DNA of 64,000 nucleotides from Deinococcus sp. HSC-46F16 (GCF_024171495.1 NZ_JALJZW010000004.1:253001-317000), one strand, 5' to 3'; shown: positions 1 to 16,556, numbered from the stretch's first letter. Notes: generated by a model from the letters alone, not told the origin. A program made the numbers and translations.

Positions 1-1775
<1,775 letters not shown>

Positions 1776-1892
1776 AGCGGGCAACCTCGGGCGGGTGGGA
1801 AGCGGGAGAAAGCGGACGACCCGGCGCGGGGCCGGGTCACCATTGTCTCAGATGGGAGGCGGAATTGGCGCCCAGGCGTGCTTAGACCGCGT

Positions 1893-3137
<1,245 letters not shown>

Positions 3138-3226
3138 GCTGCCTCCTCTCCCCTGGGGGTCAAGGGAGGAGCCGGGCAGGGCCACGGTTTCCCGCAACCT
3201 CCCCCGGCCCCCGGTGTCTTGAAGGG

Positions 3227-3457
3227 TTACTGCTGAGAGCCGATGTAATCCACGGCCGCCTGCACCGTGCGGATCTTCTCGGCGTCCTCGTCGCTGATGG
3301 AGATGCCAAAGCGGTCTTCCAGCCCCATGATCAGCTCGACCGTTTCCAGGCTGTCGGCGCCGAGATCCTCGACGAACCGGGCTTCGGGGGTCACCTTGTC
3401 CGCGTCCACGCCGAGTTTCTCGACGATCACGTCCTTCACGTCTTCAAATGTCGCCAT
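3227..3457 (-). CDS. acpP: Acyl carrier protein
   Basis: This 76-residue acidic protein carries the growing acyl chain on a phosphopantetheine arm. The attachment residue is Ser36 in the standard motif GADSLETVE. The ATG at 3457 has an excellent AAGGAGG about 6 nt upstream. It sits between fabG and fabF in the fab cluster, but a terminator-like hairpin and a separate sigma-70-type promoter lie between it and fabG. It may therefore be transcribed with fabF independently of the upstream genes. Confidence 0.97.
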   Translation of the reverse strand: MATFEDVKDVIVEKLGVDADKVTPEARFVEDLGADSLETVELIMGLEDRFGISISDEDAEKIRTVQAAVDYIGSQQ

Positions 3458-3491
3458 GCTCTGTTCCTCCTTGAACCTGAAGTCTCGCGCC

Positions 3492-3520
3492 AGTGTACAC
3501 GCGCCGCCCAGGGCTGCCAC
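3492..3520 (-). promoter_or_regulatory. Candidate acpP-fabF promoter
   Basis: On the minus strand the -35 GTGGCA (3515-3520) and the -10 TACACT (3492-3497) are separated by exactly 17 nt. The -10 ends 34 nt before the acpP start. It lies just downstream of a terminator-like hairpin, which supports a separate acpP-fabF transcript. The call rests on hexamer match and spacing only. Confidence 0.55.
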
Positions 3521-3525
3521 CGAGA

Positions 3526-3753
3526 CTAAACAGGGTTCAGAAATACAAAACCCCCGGTTTGCTGGGGGGTGCCCAGCGCGGCGCGAGTGGCATGGAGGGA
3601 CGAGAGGGCTTCCTTCAGGGCTTGAATCAGGTGCGCCAGAGCGGTGATCAGGCCCGCGAGCGCACCGAGGATCGTGACGATCTCAGCAGCTTTGACAGGC
3701 CTTGTTTTCCGCTTCCCGCGTGTGGTAGGACGCTGCCTGCGTGACAGACGCAT
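3526..3753 (-). CDS. Small hypothetical protein in the fab cluster
   Basis: I do not recognise this 75-residue ORF. It begins with a very basic segment ([21 protein letters not shown]), followed by a hydrophobic or amphipathic stretch ([23 protein letters not shown]) that could be one membrane helix, then a polar tail. The ATG at 3753 has AAGGGGGTG upstream; an in-frame GTG three codons earlier is another choice. It lies between fabG and acpP on the same strand. A terminator-like hairpin overlaps its last codons, and codon usage is less GC-biased than its neighbours. It may be a real small membrane protein or a chance ORF. Confidence 0.4.
   Translation of the reverse strand: MRLSRRQRPTTRGKRKTRPVKAAEIVTILGALAGLITALAHLIQALKEALSSLHATRAALGTPQQTGGFVFLNPV
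3547..3569 (-). terminator. Intrinsic terminator between fabG and acpP
   Basis: Read on the minus strand, a C5/G5 stem encloses a short loop and is followed by TTTTGTATTT. It would end transcripts from fabH-fabD-fabG before the acpP promoter. It overlaps the 3' end of the small ORF at 3526-3753. Confidence 0.6.
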
Positions 3754-3873
3754 AGCACCCACCCCCTTTCCGCACCCGGAGTGGCCGCTCCGGGCACTTT
3801 CGTGTCGAATACGGCCCCGCTCGCTTGTTCCCCTGTCATGCAGCCCGTCCGTGCTGGACAGCGCGAGTTGACC

Positions 3874-4632
3874 TCAGTGCGGGTACAGTCCCCCGTCCAC
3901 CCCGATGACCTGCCCCGTGACATACCCGGCGGCGTCCGAGGCGAGAAAGGCGACGAGGGCGGCCACTTCTTCCGGCTGACCGAAGCGGCCCAGGGGAATG
4001 CCGCCCAGGTACGTCTTTTGCACGTCTTCCGGTAATTGCGCCGTCATGTCCGACTCAATGAAGCCCGGCGCGACGGCATTCACGGTGATGCCGCGTCCGC
4101 CGTATTCCTTGGCGAGCGCCTTGGTCAGCCCGATCAGGCCCGCCTTGCTGGCGACGTAGTTGGCCTGGCCGGGGTTGCCCATCAGCCCGACGACGGAGGC
4201 AATGTTGATGATTCGCCCGGCCCGCGCCCGCATCATGTGCTTGATGGCGGCGCGGCTGGCGGCAAAGGCGCTGCCCAGGTTGGTGTCCAGCACGGCCTGC
4301 CAGTCCTCGTCCTTCATGCGGATGGCGAGGGTGTCGCGGGTGATGCCCGCGTTGTTGACGAGCACGTCGAGGCGGCCCATCGCCCCGATCACGTCTTCGA
4401 CGAGGGCTCCGGCGTGGGCAGGCGTGGAGAGGTCGGCGCCGAAGACCTGCGCGGGCACGCCGAGGCCGCGAATCTCGTCGGCGACCCTCTCGGCTTCTGC
4501 CTGGTTGCGGCCGTAGTGGACGGCCACGCCGAAGCCCGCGCGGGCGAGCGAGAGGGCCATCGCGCGGCCCAAGCCCCGGCTGGAGCCGGTCACGAGCGCG
4601 ATTTTATGGGCTTGGAGTTCAGATTGGGTCAT
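3874..4632 (-). CDS. fabG: 3-oxoacyl-[ACP] reductase (FabG)
   Basis: FabG is the NADPH-dependent reductase that acts after each condensation in fatty-acid synthesis. The 252-residue protein is a classical short-chain dehydrogenase. It shows the nucleotide-binding TGSSRGLG near residues 15-22, NNAG near 93, and the catalytic Ser146, Tyr159 and Lys163 (YVASKAG). It ends in the FabG-like GYVTGQVIGVDGG. It lies downstream of fabD after a 57-bp gap that contains an interspersed repeat. Start at 4632 fits the family length; no strong Shine-Dalgarno is obvious. Confidence 0.96.
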   Translation of the reverse strand: MTQSELQAHKIALVTGSSRGLGRAMALSLARAGFGVAVHYGRNQAEAERVADEIRGLGVPAQVFGADLSTPAHAGALVEDVIGAMGRLDVLVNNAGITRDTLAIRMKDEDWQAVLDTNLGSAFAASRAAIKHMMRARAGRIINIASVVGLMGNPGQANYVASKAGLIGLTKALAKEYGGRGITVNAVAPGFIESDMTAQLPEDVQKTYLGGIPLGRFGQPEEVAALVAFLASDAAGYVTGQVIGVDGGLYPH

Positions 4633-4649
4633 GGAAGTCCTTGCAGGAA

Positions 4650-4673
4650 AGCGGCCAGCCGCCAGCGTCCGGC
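4650..4673. repeat. Interspersed repeat, copy 1
   Basis: This 24-bp stretch between fabG and fabD matches 42001-42024 at 22 of 24 positions; both contain CAGCCGCCAGC and end in TCCGGC. Related AGCTTCCAGC-type words follow into the 3' end of fabD. It is probably one of the small non-coding repeats scattered in Deinococcus genomes. Confidence 0.55.
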
Positions 4674-4689
4674 GGCCAGCCGGGAAGAT

Positions 4690-5619
4690 TCAAAGCTGGG
4701 GGCTAAGCGCTGGAAGCTGAAAGCCGCGCACCTGCTCGGCGGTGCCGACGTTCAGGGTCCGGGCGTCCGGCAGGATGCGCTTCACCAGCCCGGTGAGGAC
4801 CGTGCCGGGGCCGAACTCCACGAAGACCTCGGTCCCAGCGTCGGCCAGCGCCCGAATCGTCTCGACCCAGCGCACGCTCCCGGTGATCTGGCGGGCGAGG
4901 AGGTCGGGGAGGGCGGCAGGATCGGTGTTCGCCCCGGCGGTCACGTTGGCGTACACCGGGAAGGCGAGCGGCCCGAAGGCGGTGGCGTGCAGGCCCGGCG
5001 TCAGCCCCTCCCGCGCCGGGGCCATCAAGTCGCAGTGGAAGGGCGCACTGACCTTGAGGGGAATGGCCTTGAGGCCCCGCGTCTTCAGCTCGGCGGCAGC
5101 GGCGTCCACGGCAGCCTTCTCGCCGGAAATCACCGTCTGGGTGGGCGCATTGTAGTTGGCGGGCTGGACGATACCGGGCATGGCCGCGCAGACCTCGCGC
5201 ACCACCTCCGGGTCGCCCATCACGGCGCTCATGGCCCCGGCGCCCACGGGTACGGCCGCCTGCATCAGCTCGCCCCGCTGGCGGGTCAGGCGCAGGGCGT
5301 CCGCGAGGCCCAGCGTTCTGGCCGCCACCAGCGCCGAGTACTCGCCCAGCGAGTGCCCCGCCGCGAAAGCCGGAGTCAGCCCCGTCTGCGCCTGCCACAC
5401 CCGGAAAGCCGCCACGGACGCCGCGACGAGGGCGGGCTGCTGGTTGGCGGTCAGGGTGAGGTTTTCGAGCGGCCCCGTCTCGATCAGGCCGCGCAGGCCG
5501 GGCAGGGTCGCCTCGGCCTCGGCGTAGACGGCCCCGGCTTCGGGAAAGGCGGCGGCGAGGTCCGCGCCCATACCGACCGCGTGCGAGCCCTGTCCCGGAA
5601 AGAGAGCCGCGATCTTCAT
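4690..5619 (-). CDS. fabD: Malonyl-CoA:ACP transacylase (FabD)
   Basis: FabD transfers malonyl from CoA to ACP, supplying the extender unit. The 309-residue protein opens with the typical LFPGQGSHAVGMG, has the nucleophile Ser90 in GHSLGEY, and later the acid-base His in PFHCDLM and the oxyanion-region motif EFGPGTVLTG. Its ATG overlaps the fabH stop codon as ATGA, so the two are translationally coupled. The last 11 or so residues are encoded by a stretch rich in the interspersed repeat words, which suggests that the repeat supplied a new C-terminal tail. Confidence 0.96.
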   Translation of the reverse strand: MKIAALFPGQGSHAVGMGADLAAAFPEAGAVYAEAEATLPGLRGLIETGPLENLTLTANQQPALVAASVAAFRVWQAQTGLTPAFAAGHSLGEYSALVAARTLGLADALRLTRQRGELMQAAVPVGAGAMSAVMGDPEVVREVCAAMPGIVQPANYNAPTQTVISGEKAAVDAAAAELKTRGLKAIPLKVSAPFHCDLMAPAREGLTPGLHATAFGPLAFPVYANVTAGANTDPAALPDLLARQITGSVRWVETIRALADAGTEVFVEFGPGTVLTGLVKRILPDARTLNVGTAEQVRGFQLPALSPQL

Positions 5620-6671
5620 GCGGACACCTCGGCGGGGGCGGCGGCGCGGGCTTGCAGGCTGGGCGCCCCGGCCCACCAGCGCATCGTCCCGGCAGCCCAG
5701 CTCAGTCCGCCCCCGAAGGCGACGAGGAGGAGCTGCTGGCCGTCCTGAATGCGCCCGTCATCCAGCGCCTCGCGCAGGGCCAGCGGCACGGTCGCGCTCG
5801 ACGTGTTGCCGTAGCGGTCCACGTTCACGACCGTCCTCGACATGGGTACCCCGAAGCGCTCGTTGGCGGCCTCGATGATACGGATGTTGGCCTGGTGCGG
5901 AATCACCCAGTCCACGTCGCTGCTCTTCAGGCCCGTCTTGGCGAGCACCTCGTTGCCGCTGTCGCCCAGCACGCGCACGGCGAACTTGAAGACCTCGCGG
6001 CCGTTCATGCCGACGCCGGGGGCCATTTCAAAGCCGCCGGGCAGACGGGGCGCGGCGCAGCGCAGGTAGAGGCTCGATCCCCCGGCTCCGTCGGCCCCCA
6101 GCACGAATTGCTGAAAGCCGTAGCCCACAGGCACCGGCCCCACGACCGCCGCGCCCGCCCCGTCCCCAAAAAGGATGGCGGTGTTGCGGTCGTCCTGGTC
6201 CACGATCTTGGAGAGGGCCTCGGCGCCGACCACGAGCACCCGCCGCGCCGTTCCCGCCAGGATCAGCCCCTGCGCCACGCTCAGGCCGTACACGAAGCCG
6301 CTGCACGCCGTCGAGAGGTCGAAGGCGGCGGCCCCGGTCAGGCCCACCTGCATGGCGATCAATGCCGCTGTGGAGGGCATCAGCGCGTCGGGGCTGACGG
6401 TCGCGCAGATCACGGCGTCCACCTCGCGCAGGGCGTCGGGGTCACGCGAGAGCAGGTCCCGTACGGCGGCTACCCCCACGTCGGAGGTGAACTCGTCCTC
6501 GGCCGCGAACCGGCGCTCGCGGATGCCGGTGCGGCTCTCGATCCACTCGGCGTTGGTGTCCAGCCGCGCCTCGAAGTCGGCGTTGCTGACCACCTGCGCG
6601 GGGGCGTAGGCGCCCAGCGCCGTGATGCCCAGGCTGGGGCGGTGGGGATTGGCCCCGGAATTGGTCGTCAT
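5616..6671 (-). CDS. fabH: 3-oxoacyl-[ACP] synthase III (FabH)
   Basis: FabH starts fatty-acid synthesis by condensing an acyl-CoA primer with malonyl-ACP. The 351-residue protein carries the full triad: Cys123 (STACSGF), His259 (IPHQAN) and Asn289 (RYGNTSS). It is about 30 residues longer than many FabH proteins, with an extra tail rich in Ala, Arg and Trp. It is first in the fabH-fabD-fabG run, and a long inverted repeat lies 15-40 bp upstream of its start. Confidence 0.95.
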   Translation of the reverse strand: MTTNSGANPHRPSLGITALGAYAPAQVVSNADFEARLDTNAEWIESRTGIRERRFAAEDEFTSDVGVAAVRDLLSRDPDALREVDAVICATVSPDALMPSTAALIAMQVGLTGAAAFDLSTACSGFVYGLSVAQGLILAGTARRVLVVGAEALSKIVDQDDRNTAILFGDGAGAAVVGPVPVGYGFQQFVLGADGAGGSSLYLRCAAPRLPGGFEMAPGVGMNGREVFKFAVRVLGDSGNEVLAKTGLKSSDVDWVIPHQANIRIIEAANERFGVPMSRTVVNVDRYGNTSSATVPLALREALDDGRIQDGQQLLLVAFGGGLSWAAGTMRWWAGAPSLQARAAAPAEVSA

Positions 6672-6685
6672 GGGCCGACGCTAGC

Positions 6686-6711
6686 ATTCTTTGAACAGCC
6701 GTTCAATGAAT
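6686..6711. promoter_or_regulatory. Inverted-repeat operator candidate upstream of fabH
   Basis: The plus strand reads ATTC, T, TTGAAC, a 4-bp centre AGCC, then GTTCAA, T, GAAT. The two 11-bp arms match at 10 positions. The site is 15 bp upstream of the fabH ATG. On the minus strand the inner TTGAAC could serve as a -35 with TAGCGT 17 nt later as a weak -10. A dyad of this size at a fatty-acid operon promoter suggests a dimeric repressor, perhaps of the TetR type; the regulator is not known from the sequence. Confidence 0.6.
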
Positions 6712-6744
6712 CGAGTTCAGTGTTGAGGCTGGGGGTAAAGGCGA

Positions 6745-6770
6745 GGGGCACGCCCCTGTGGACGTGCCCC
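6745..6770 (-). terminator. Hairpin downstream of tig
   Basis: An 8-bp perfect stem (GGGGCACG with CGTGCCCC) and 10-nt loop lie 15 bp after the trigger factor stop. Only a short T run follows on the minus strand, so termination may be inefficient. Confidence 0.5.
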
Positions 6771-6785
6771 CCCGCGAGAGTGGTG

Positions 6786-8159
<1,374 letters not shown>

Positions 8160-8314
8160 AGCTCTCCTCTGTTTGGCCACCTCGCTCCCGGCTCCGCGCG
8201 GGCTGACCCGCGTGTGCCCTGGAGGGGGCGGCTCCATCCTCGTGTGTGCCTGCGTCCGCTCCGCGTTCCGCTGAAACTGGGACGCGGCGGCGGGCACGCG
8301 ACATGCCGCCGCGC

Positions 8315-8320
8315 ATCATA
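8315..8320 (-). promoter_or_regulatory. Candidate -10 box for tig
   Basis: Minus-strand TATGAT matches the sigma-70 consensus at five of six positions and lies about 155 nt before the tig start. No clear -35 is seen at the right distance, so this is tentative. It implies a long 5' leader. Confidence 0.35.
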
Positions 8321-8416
8321 GAGCCTCGCGCACCTTTCGCGCGAGGGGAGCCGACCGCCAGCGCCAGGGGGCCAGGCCAAAGCGAAATCCCCCGCCAAGG
8401 CAGGGGAACTCACCTG

Positions 8417-8503
<87 letters not shown>

Positions 8504-8557
8504 ACGCACGTTAAAAAAGGCCCCGAACCTCGCCACTGGGCAGGGTCCGGGGGAAAG

Positions 8558-8635
<78 letters not shown>

Positions 8636-8737
8636 GCACGCGCCGCTTTCGCAGGCCCACACATCTTAGACGGGCCAGGCCGGGGTGTCAATCTGGGCGT
8701 GCCCCACCCTCCCCACGCGCTAGCCTGTTGCCCACCT

Positions 8738-9876
<1,139 letters not shown>

Positions 9877-9880
<4 letters not shown>

Positions 9881-10950
9881 GCCTCCAACCCCATCAGCCA
9901 CCACCGCACAAACTCCGGCAGCCGCGCCCGCCACGCCTCCTCGTCGTGCCAGTGGCCCTCGCCGATGGTGAGGTGGACCTCGGCCACTTTCGGGCGTAAG
10001 CGGGCGGCAAGGTCGCGGGTCAGCTCCACGATCTCGTCGGCTCCCTTCAGGCTGTCACCCTCGTGGTCGCCCATGTCGAGCCACACGCGGGCCTGGGGGT
10101 CGGCGCGGCCTTCCAGCCAGCGCAGGAAGGCGAAGTCGGCGGGCCAGATCGCGGGGCTGAACACGCCGAGGGTGCCGTAGGTGCCGGGGTCGCGCAGCCC
10201 CGCGTAGGCGGTGATCAGGCCGCCGAAGGAGGACCCGGCGAGCGCCGTACGACTCGCAGGGGTGTCCCCAAACCGCCCGCGCAGATGCGGCAGCAACGTC
10301 TCCCGCAGCCAGTCGGCGTACTCGTCCGCACCGGACTCGAACCCGTTCAGCTCGAAGGCGAAGGGCACGTAGCGGCGGCTCCGGTCCTCGTTCACGGGGA
10401 GGGCGGCGATGCGGCAGGGGAAGCCCGCGTCGGCCAGCGCCTGAGCGGCCCCCGCCGCGTCCCAGCTCTCGCCCGCAAAAGAGGGTCCCTCGTCGAACAC
10501 GTTCTGGCCGTCGTGCAGGATCAGCAGCGGCAGGTCGCCCTTTGCGTCCTGAGGCCACCACAACCGCACGGGTTGCTCGCCCCAGGGGGACGCGAGCGCG
10601 ACCGTCTCGCGCGGGGGGGCGCTGCGGGCGGGGCGGTCCCGGCCCCCCTGCCCGTCCTGCCAACCCGCCACCGGGAGGTCGAGGGTGGTGTCCCCATGCA
10701 CCACGAGCCGGTGGGCCGGGGCGCGGCCTCCCCAGGCGTCCCCCTCCTCGGTGACGGTGCCGTCCGGAGACAGCGCCCGCACCTTCACGTTCAGCAGCGT
10801 CCCCTGGGGCAGCTCGGCGGCGAGCGTCCCGTCCGGGGCAAAGGTCCAACCTTCCGCCTCATCGCTCCAGCCCCGGTGCGTGCCAGTCAGAAAGCAGACG
10901 GCCCCCGGCATGGGGGGTGGGGTGTGCAGCCGGAACAGGACGCGGGGCAT
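9877..10950 (-). CDS. Enterochelin esterase-like alpha/beta hydrolase
   Basis: The 357-residue protein looks like the esterase D/enterochelin esterase-like family. The N-terminal third resembles a carbohydrate-binding-type beta sandwich (FLTGTHRGWSDE), followed by the hydrolase domain with LLILHDGQNVFD, the nucleophile elbow AGSSFGG and a C-terminal catalytic His in GEGHWHDEEAW. No signal peptide is seen. The ATG at 10950 sits 7 nt after CATACT, a leaderless arrangement; upstream in-frame starts would place the -10 box inside the gene. Its substrate is not predictable; siderophore hydrolysis is only one option. Confidence 0.8.
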
Positions 10951-11081
10951 GACCCCCAGTATGCCCACACTTCCCATGAAGGCCGCTTCAGCTCTCCGTG
11001 AGGCCGCTGTCAGGCGTGCGAGCGTAGGATTTCAGCGTGGTAGACGGGCTCCGACTCCTCTCTGCCCCGACGGTCCAGGGC

Positions 11082-11120
11082 TTGCCCCCTCCCCGGAAAG
11101 TTGATATAGTTGCACTCAAG
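11082..11120 (+). promoter_or_regulatory. lon promoter with HspR-box-like (HAIR) operator
   Basis: TTGCCC (11082-11087) and TATAGT (11105-11110) are 17 nt apart, a good sigma-70 promoter. Overlapping the -10, GTTGATA, 7 nt, ACTCAAG spans 11100-11120. The right half is a perfect half of the HAIR element (CTTGAGT, 7 nt, ACTCAAG) bound by HspR; the left half keeps only TTGA. HspR control of heat-shock genes is established in D. radiodurans; its action here is inferred. Confidence 0.6.
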
Positions 11121-11188
11121 TTTCCTGGCAACACCCTCGCCAGAGACCCCTTCTCCAGAGTCATCTCGGGCGTTACAAAGGAGCCTTC

Positions 11189-13651
<2,463 letters not shown>

Positions 13652-13670
13652 AGCTCTCTCCCCTTCCTAG

Positions 13671-13705
13671 CCTCCTGCCCACCTCCCCGGTGGCGGGAGG
13701 TTTTT
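13671..13705 (+). terminator. lon terminator
   Basis: A long hairpin (CCTCC, GCCCACC paired with GGTGGC, GGAGG) is followed directly by TTTTT. It lies 20 bp after the lon stop. Confidence 0.85.
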
Positions 13706-13748
13706 CTGTCATGGCCCGCTGCGCCTGCGACCCCACTATCCTGAACCC

Positions 13749-14279
13749 ATGACCGTCCCGCTGACGTTCCTGGTGGCGAGCCCCCATCTGCGCGGCAGCG
13801 CCTTCGAGGGCGCCGTGATCCTGCTGCTGGAACACGACGGGTCGGGCGCGATGGGCCTGCTCGTCAATGCGCCCCTGACCCAGAGCGTGGCTGAGCTGCT
13901 GCCCGATGCCCCCACCACCGGGGCGGGCACCGCCTGGGCGGGCGGCCCGGTCGAGCCGGGCGTGGGCTGGTGCCTGTACCGGGAAGCGCTGAACCTGCCG
14001 GGCGAGGTGCGGCTGGCCCCCGGCCTGTACGTGACGAGCAGCCTGGACGTGCTGCACGCGGTGATGGCCTCGGACCAGCCTTACATGCTGCTGCTGGGCT
14101 ACTCGGGCTGGAGCGCGGGCCAGCTCACCGAGGAAGCCCGCGAGGGCACCTGGCTGTGGGTCGAGCAGGACATGCCGGAGCTGATCTGGGACGTGCCCGT
14201 GGGGGAGCGCTGGCAGGCGGCCCTCGACCGCCTGGGCGTGAATCCGGGGACGATCATGCCGGGCGGGGCGCAGGCCTGA
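13749..14279 (+). CDS. YqgE/AlgH family protein (UPF0301)
   Basis: The 176-residue protein matches the YqgE/AlgH family: an N-terminal FLVASPHLRGSAFEGAVILLLEHD, then GAMGLLVNAPL, and a late LLGYSGWSAGQLTEE segment are its hallmarks. The family's biochemical role is not settled; it is often near RuvX (a RuvX-like gene is present elsewhere in this window). TATCCT lies 6 nt before the ATG, indicating a leaderless transcript separate from lon, whose terminator is upstream. Confidence 0.9.
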   Translation: MTVPLTFLVASPHLRGSAFEGAVILLLEHDGSGAMGLLVNAPLTQSVAELLPDAPTTGAGTAWAGGPVEPGVGWCLYREALNLPGEVRLAPGLYVTSSLDVLHAVMASDQPYMLLLGYSGWSAGQLTEEAREGTWLWVEQDMPELIWDVPVGERWQAALDRLGVNPGTIMPGGAQA

Positions 14280-14366
14280 GCGGTTGGGGCATCCGCGGCC
14301 CTTCTCTTGCAAAACGTCGGGACCCGTGTTACTCTCCCTCTCGCGCCGGAAACGGCACGCGCCACG

Positions 14367-14446
<80 letters not shown>

Positions 14447-14452
14447 CCCAAG

Positions 14453-14479
14453 CCCCGCCCCCCTCTGGGACGGGGTTTT
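14453..14479 (+). terminator. tRNA-Asn terminator
   Basis: CCCCG pairs with CGGGG across a 13-nt loop, followed by TTTTCCTTTTG. It starts 8 bp after the tRNA. Confidence 0.75.
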
Positions 14480-14617
14480 CCTTTTGTCATTGTGGCTCGT
14501 GGGTGTCTCCACCGGTTCCAGTGTCCATCCGATTCCGAGCCGGACACAGAAGGCTCGGCGGACCTCTGCGCTAGCCTGTCCCGGTCTGCCCCCGTCTCCC
14601 CCGCCCCCGGAGGCCCG

Positions 14618-15562
14618 ATGAGCGCCCACTCCCACCACCACGATCACCCGCATGACCACGAGCACGCCGGGCACGGCCACAGCCACGGGCACGGGGCCGA
14701 CGCGCGGCGGCTGGGCACCGCACTGGTGGTCACGGCGACGTTCATGGTGGTGGAGATCATCGGGGGGCTGGTGTCGGGGAGTCTGGCCCTGCTCTCCGAC
14801 GCGGGGCACATGGCGTCCGACGTGGCGGCGCTGGCGCTGAGCCTCTTTGCGGTGCGCTTCGCCCGCCGCCCGGCAACTCCGGAACGGACCTACGGCTTCT
14901 ACCGGGTGGAGATTCTGGCGGCCTTTGTGAACGCGGCGGCGCTGCTGCTGCTCACGCTCTGGATTCTGTGGGAGGCCTACGGGCGCCTCTCTGACCCCCC
15001 CGAGGTGCAGGGCGGGGTCATGCTGGCGGTCGCGGTGGCCGGGCTGATCGCCAACCTCGTGAGCGCGGCGGTCCTGCACGGGGGGCAGCGGGACAGCCTA
15101 AACGTGCGCGGGGCCTTTCTGCACGTGCTGGGCGACCTGCTGGGGTCGGTGGGGGCGATCATCGCCTCGCTGCTGGTGCTGGGAACGGGGTGGACGGTGG
15201 CCGATCCCATCGTGAGCGCCCTGATCGGCCTGCTGATCCTGCGCAGCGCGTGGGGCCTGCTCCTGGACAGCCTGAATGTGCTGCTGGAGGGAGCCCCCAA
15301 GGGGCTGGACGTACGGGCGGTGCGGGCCACGCTGGGCGGCGTGCCGGGGGTGCGGGGTGTGCACGACCTGCACGTGTGGGCGATCACGGCAGGGCAGCCG
15401 GTCCTGACGGCTCATGTGGAGGTGGCAGGGGGGGCGGACCACGCCGAGGTGCTCGTCCATGCTCGGCGAGTTCTGCGCGAGCGACACGGCCTCCGGCACG
15501 TGACCCTGCAACCCGAGGCCGAGGGGCAGCTCTGCGAGGACCGCGAAGACCTGCACGCCTAG
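14618..15562 (+). CDS. Cation diffusion facilitator, CzcD/ZnT-type
   Basis: The 314-residue protein would export Zn2+ or related metal ions by proton exchange. It has a His-rich cytoplasmic N-terminus (about 13 His in the first 25 residues), six predicted membrane helices between roughly residues 35 and 205, and a C-terminal cytoplasmic domain ending in Cys-containing QLCEDRED. The membrane metal site is seen as His64 and Asp68 (GHMASD) in helix 2 and His169 and Asp173 (HVLGD) in helix 5; this pattern is typical of zinc-preferring members. The start at 14618 has CGGAGG upstream. Confidence 0.92.
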   Translation: MSAHSHHHDHPHDHEHAGHGHSHGHGADARRLGTALVVTATFMVVEIIGGLVSGSLALLSDAGHMASDVAALALSLFAVRFARRPATPERTYGFYRVEILAAFVNAAALLLLTLWILWEAYGRLSDPPEVQGGVMLAVAVAGLIANLVSAAVLHGGQRDSLNVRGAFLHVLGDLLGSVGAIIASLLVLGTGWTVADPIVSALIGLLILRSAWGLLLDSLNVLLEGAPKGLDVRAVRATLGGVPGVRGVHDLHVWAITAGQPVLTAHVEVAGGADHAEVLVHARRVLRERHGLRHVTLQPEAEGQLCEDREDLHA

Positions 15563-15614
15563 CCCGCGCCCGATGTCGCAGTTCTGTCAGAGGGGCGCGG
15601 CTAGACTCGCCCCC

Positions 15615-16556
15615 ATGACGCGCGTGCCCACCGCTCCCTCCCCCCCCACCAGTGCGGCGGCGGTGACCCGTGCGCTGGCGCAACTGGACGGGGTGATTCT
15701 GGGCAAGCCGGGGCAGGTGCGCCTCTCGCTGGCCTGCCTGCTGGCGGGGGGTCACCTCCTGATCGAGGACCAGCCCGGCGTCGGCAAGACTACGCTGGCG
15801 CACGCGCTCTCGCGTACGCTGGGCCTGAGCTTCCGGCGGGTGCAGTTCACGGCGGACCTGCTGCCCGCCGACCTGCTGGGCGTGAGCGTCTGGGACGGGC
15901 GCGAGGGGGTCTTTCGGTACCAGCCGGGGCCGATCTTCTCGGAGGTGCTGCTCGCCGACGAGATCAACCGCGCCACCCCGCGCACCCAGAGCGCGCTGCT
16001 GGAGGCGATGGAGGAGCGGCAGGTCAGCGAAGGCGGCGTGACGCGGCCCCTGCCCGACCCCTTCTTCGTGATCGCCACGCAGAACCCGGCGGCTTACACA
16101 GGCACGTCGCCGCTGCCCGAAGCGCAGCTCGACCGCTTCCTGATGTCGGTCACGCTGGGCTACCCCGACGCCCGCGCCGAGCGCACCCTGCTGGAGACGG
16201 GCGGTCGGGGCGACGTGGTGCGCGACCTGCCCGCCGTGCTGGACGCGGAGACCCTGCGCTCGGCCCGGCGGGAGGTGGACGCCGTGTACGTGGCGGGGCC
16301 GCTGCTGGACTACCTGCAAGTGCTCGCCCGCGCGACCCGCGAACACCCGGCGCTGGACTCGGGCCTGAGTCCCCGCGCCCTGCTGGGGCTGCTGGCGGCG
16401 GCGCGGGCGTGGGCCTACCTCGCCGGGCGCACGATGGTGCTGCCGGAGGACGTGCAGGCGGTCTTCCCCAGCGTCGCGGGCCACCGGCTCCCGGTGCGCG
16501 GGGGAACCGGGCCGGACGTGTTGGCCCGCCTGATCGCCGAGACGCCCATTCCTTGA
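15615..16556 (+). CDS. MoxR-family AAA+ ATPase
   Basis: MoxR ATPases act as chaperone-like machines, commonly encoded beside DUF58 proteins. The 313-residue protein shows Walker A DQPGVGKTT at 52-60, Walker B LLADEINRA, sensor FFVIATQNP and the MoxR-type PLPEAQLDRF. TAGACT lies 7 nt before the ATG, so translation is probably leaderless from 15615. The next gene, which carries the DUF58 and transglutaminase domains, starts 17 bp downstream, forming the usual MoxR-DUF58-transglutaminase set in two genes rather than three. Confidence 0.93.
   Translation: MTRVPTAPSPPTSAAAVTRALAQLDGVILGKPGQVRLSLACLLAGGHLLIEDQPGVGKTTLAHALSRTLGLSFRRVQFTADLLPADLLGVSVWDGREGVFRYQPGPIFSEVLLADEINRATPRTQSALLEAMEERQVSEGGVTRPLPDPFFVIATQNPAAYTGTSPLPEAQLDRFLMSVTLGYPDARAERTLLETGGRGDVVRDLPAVLDAETLRSARREVDAVYVAGPLLDYLQVLARATREHPALDSGLSPRALLGLLAAARAWAYLAGRTMVLPEDVQAVFPSVAGHRLPVRGGTGPDVLARLIAETPIP

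Noticed and set aside
3526..3753. Holin-like toxin for the small hydrophobic ORF between fabG and acpP.
   Set aside because: There is no antitoxin, no family motif and only one hydrophobic helix, so I left it as hypothetical.
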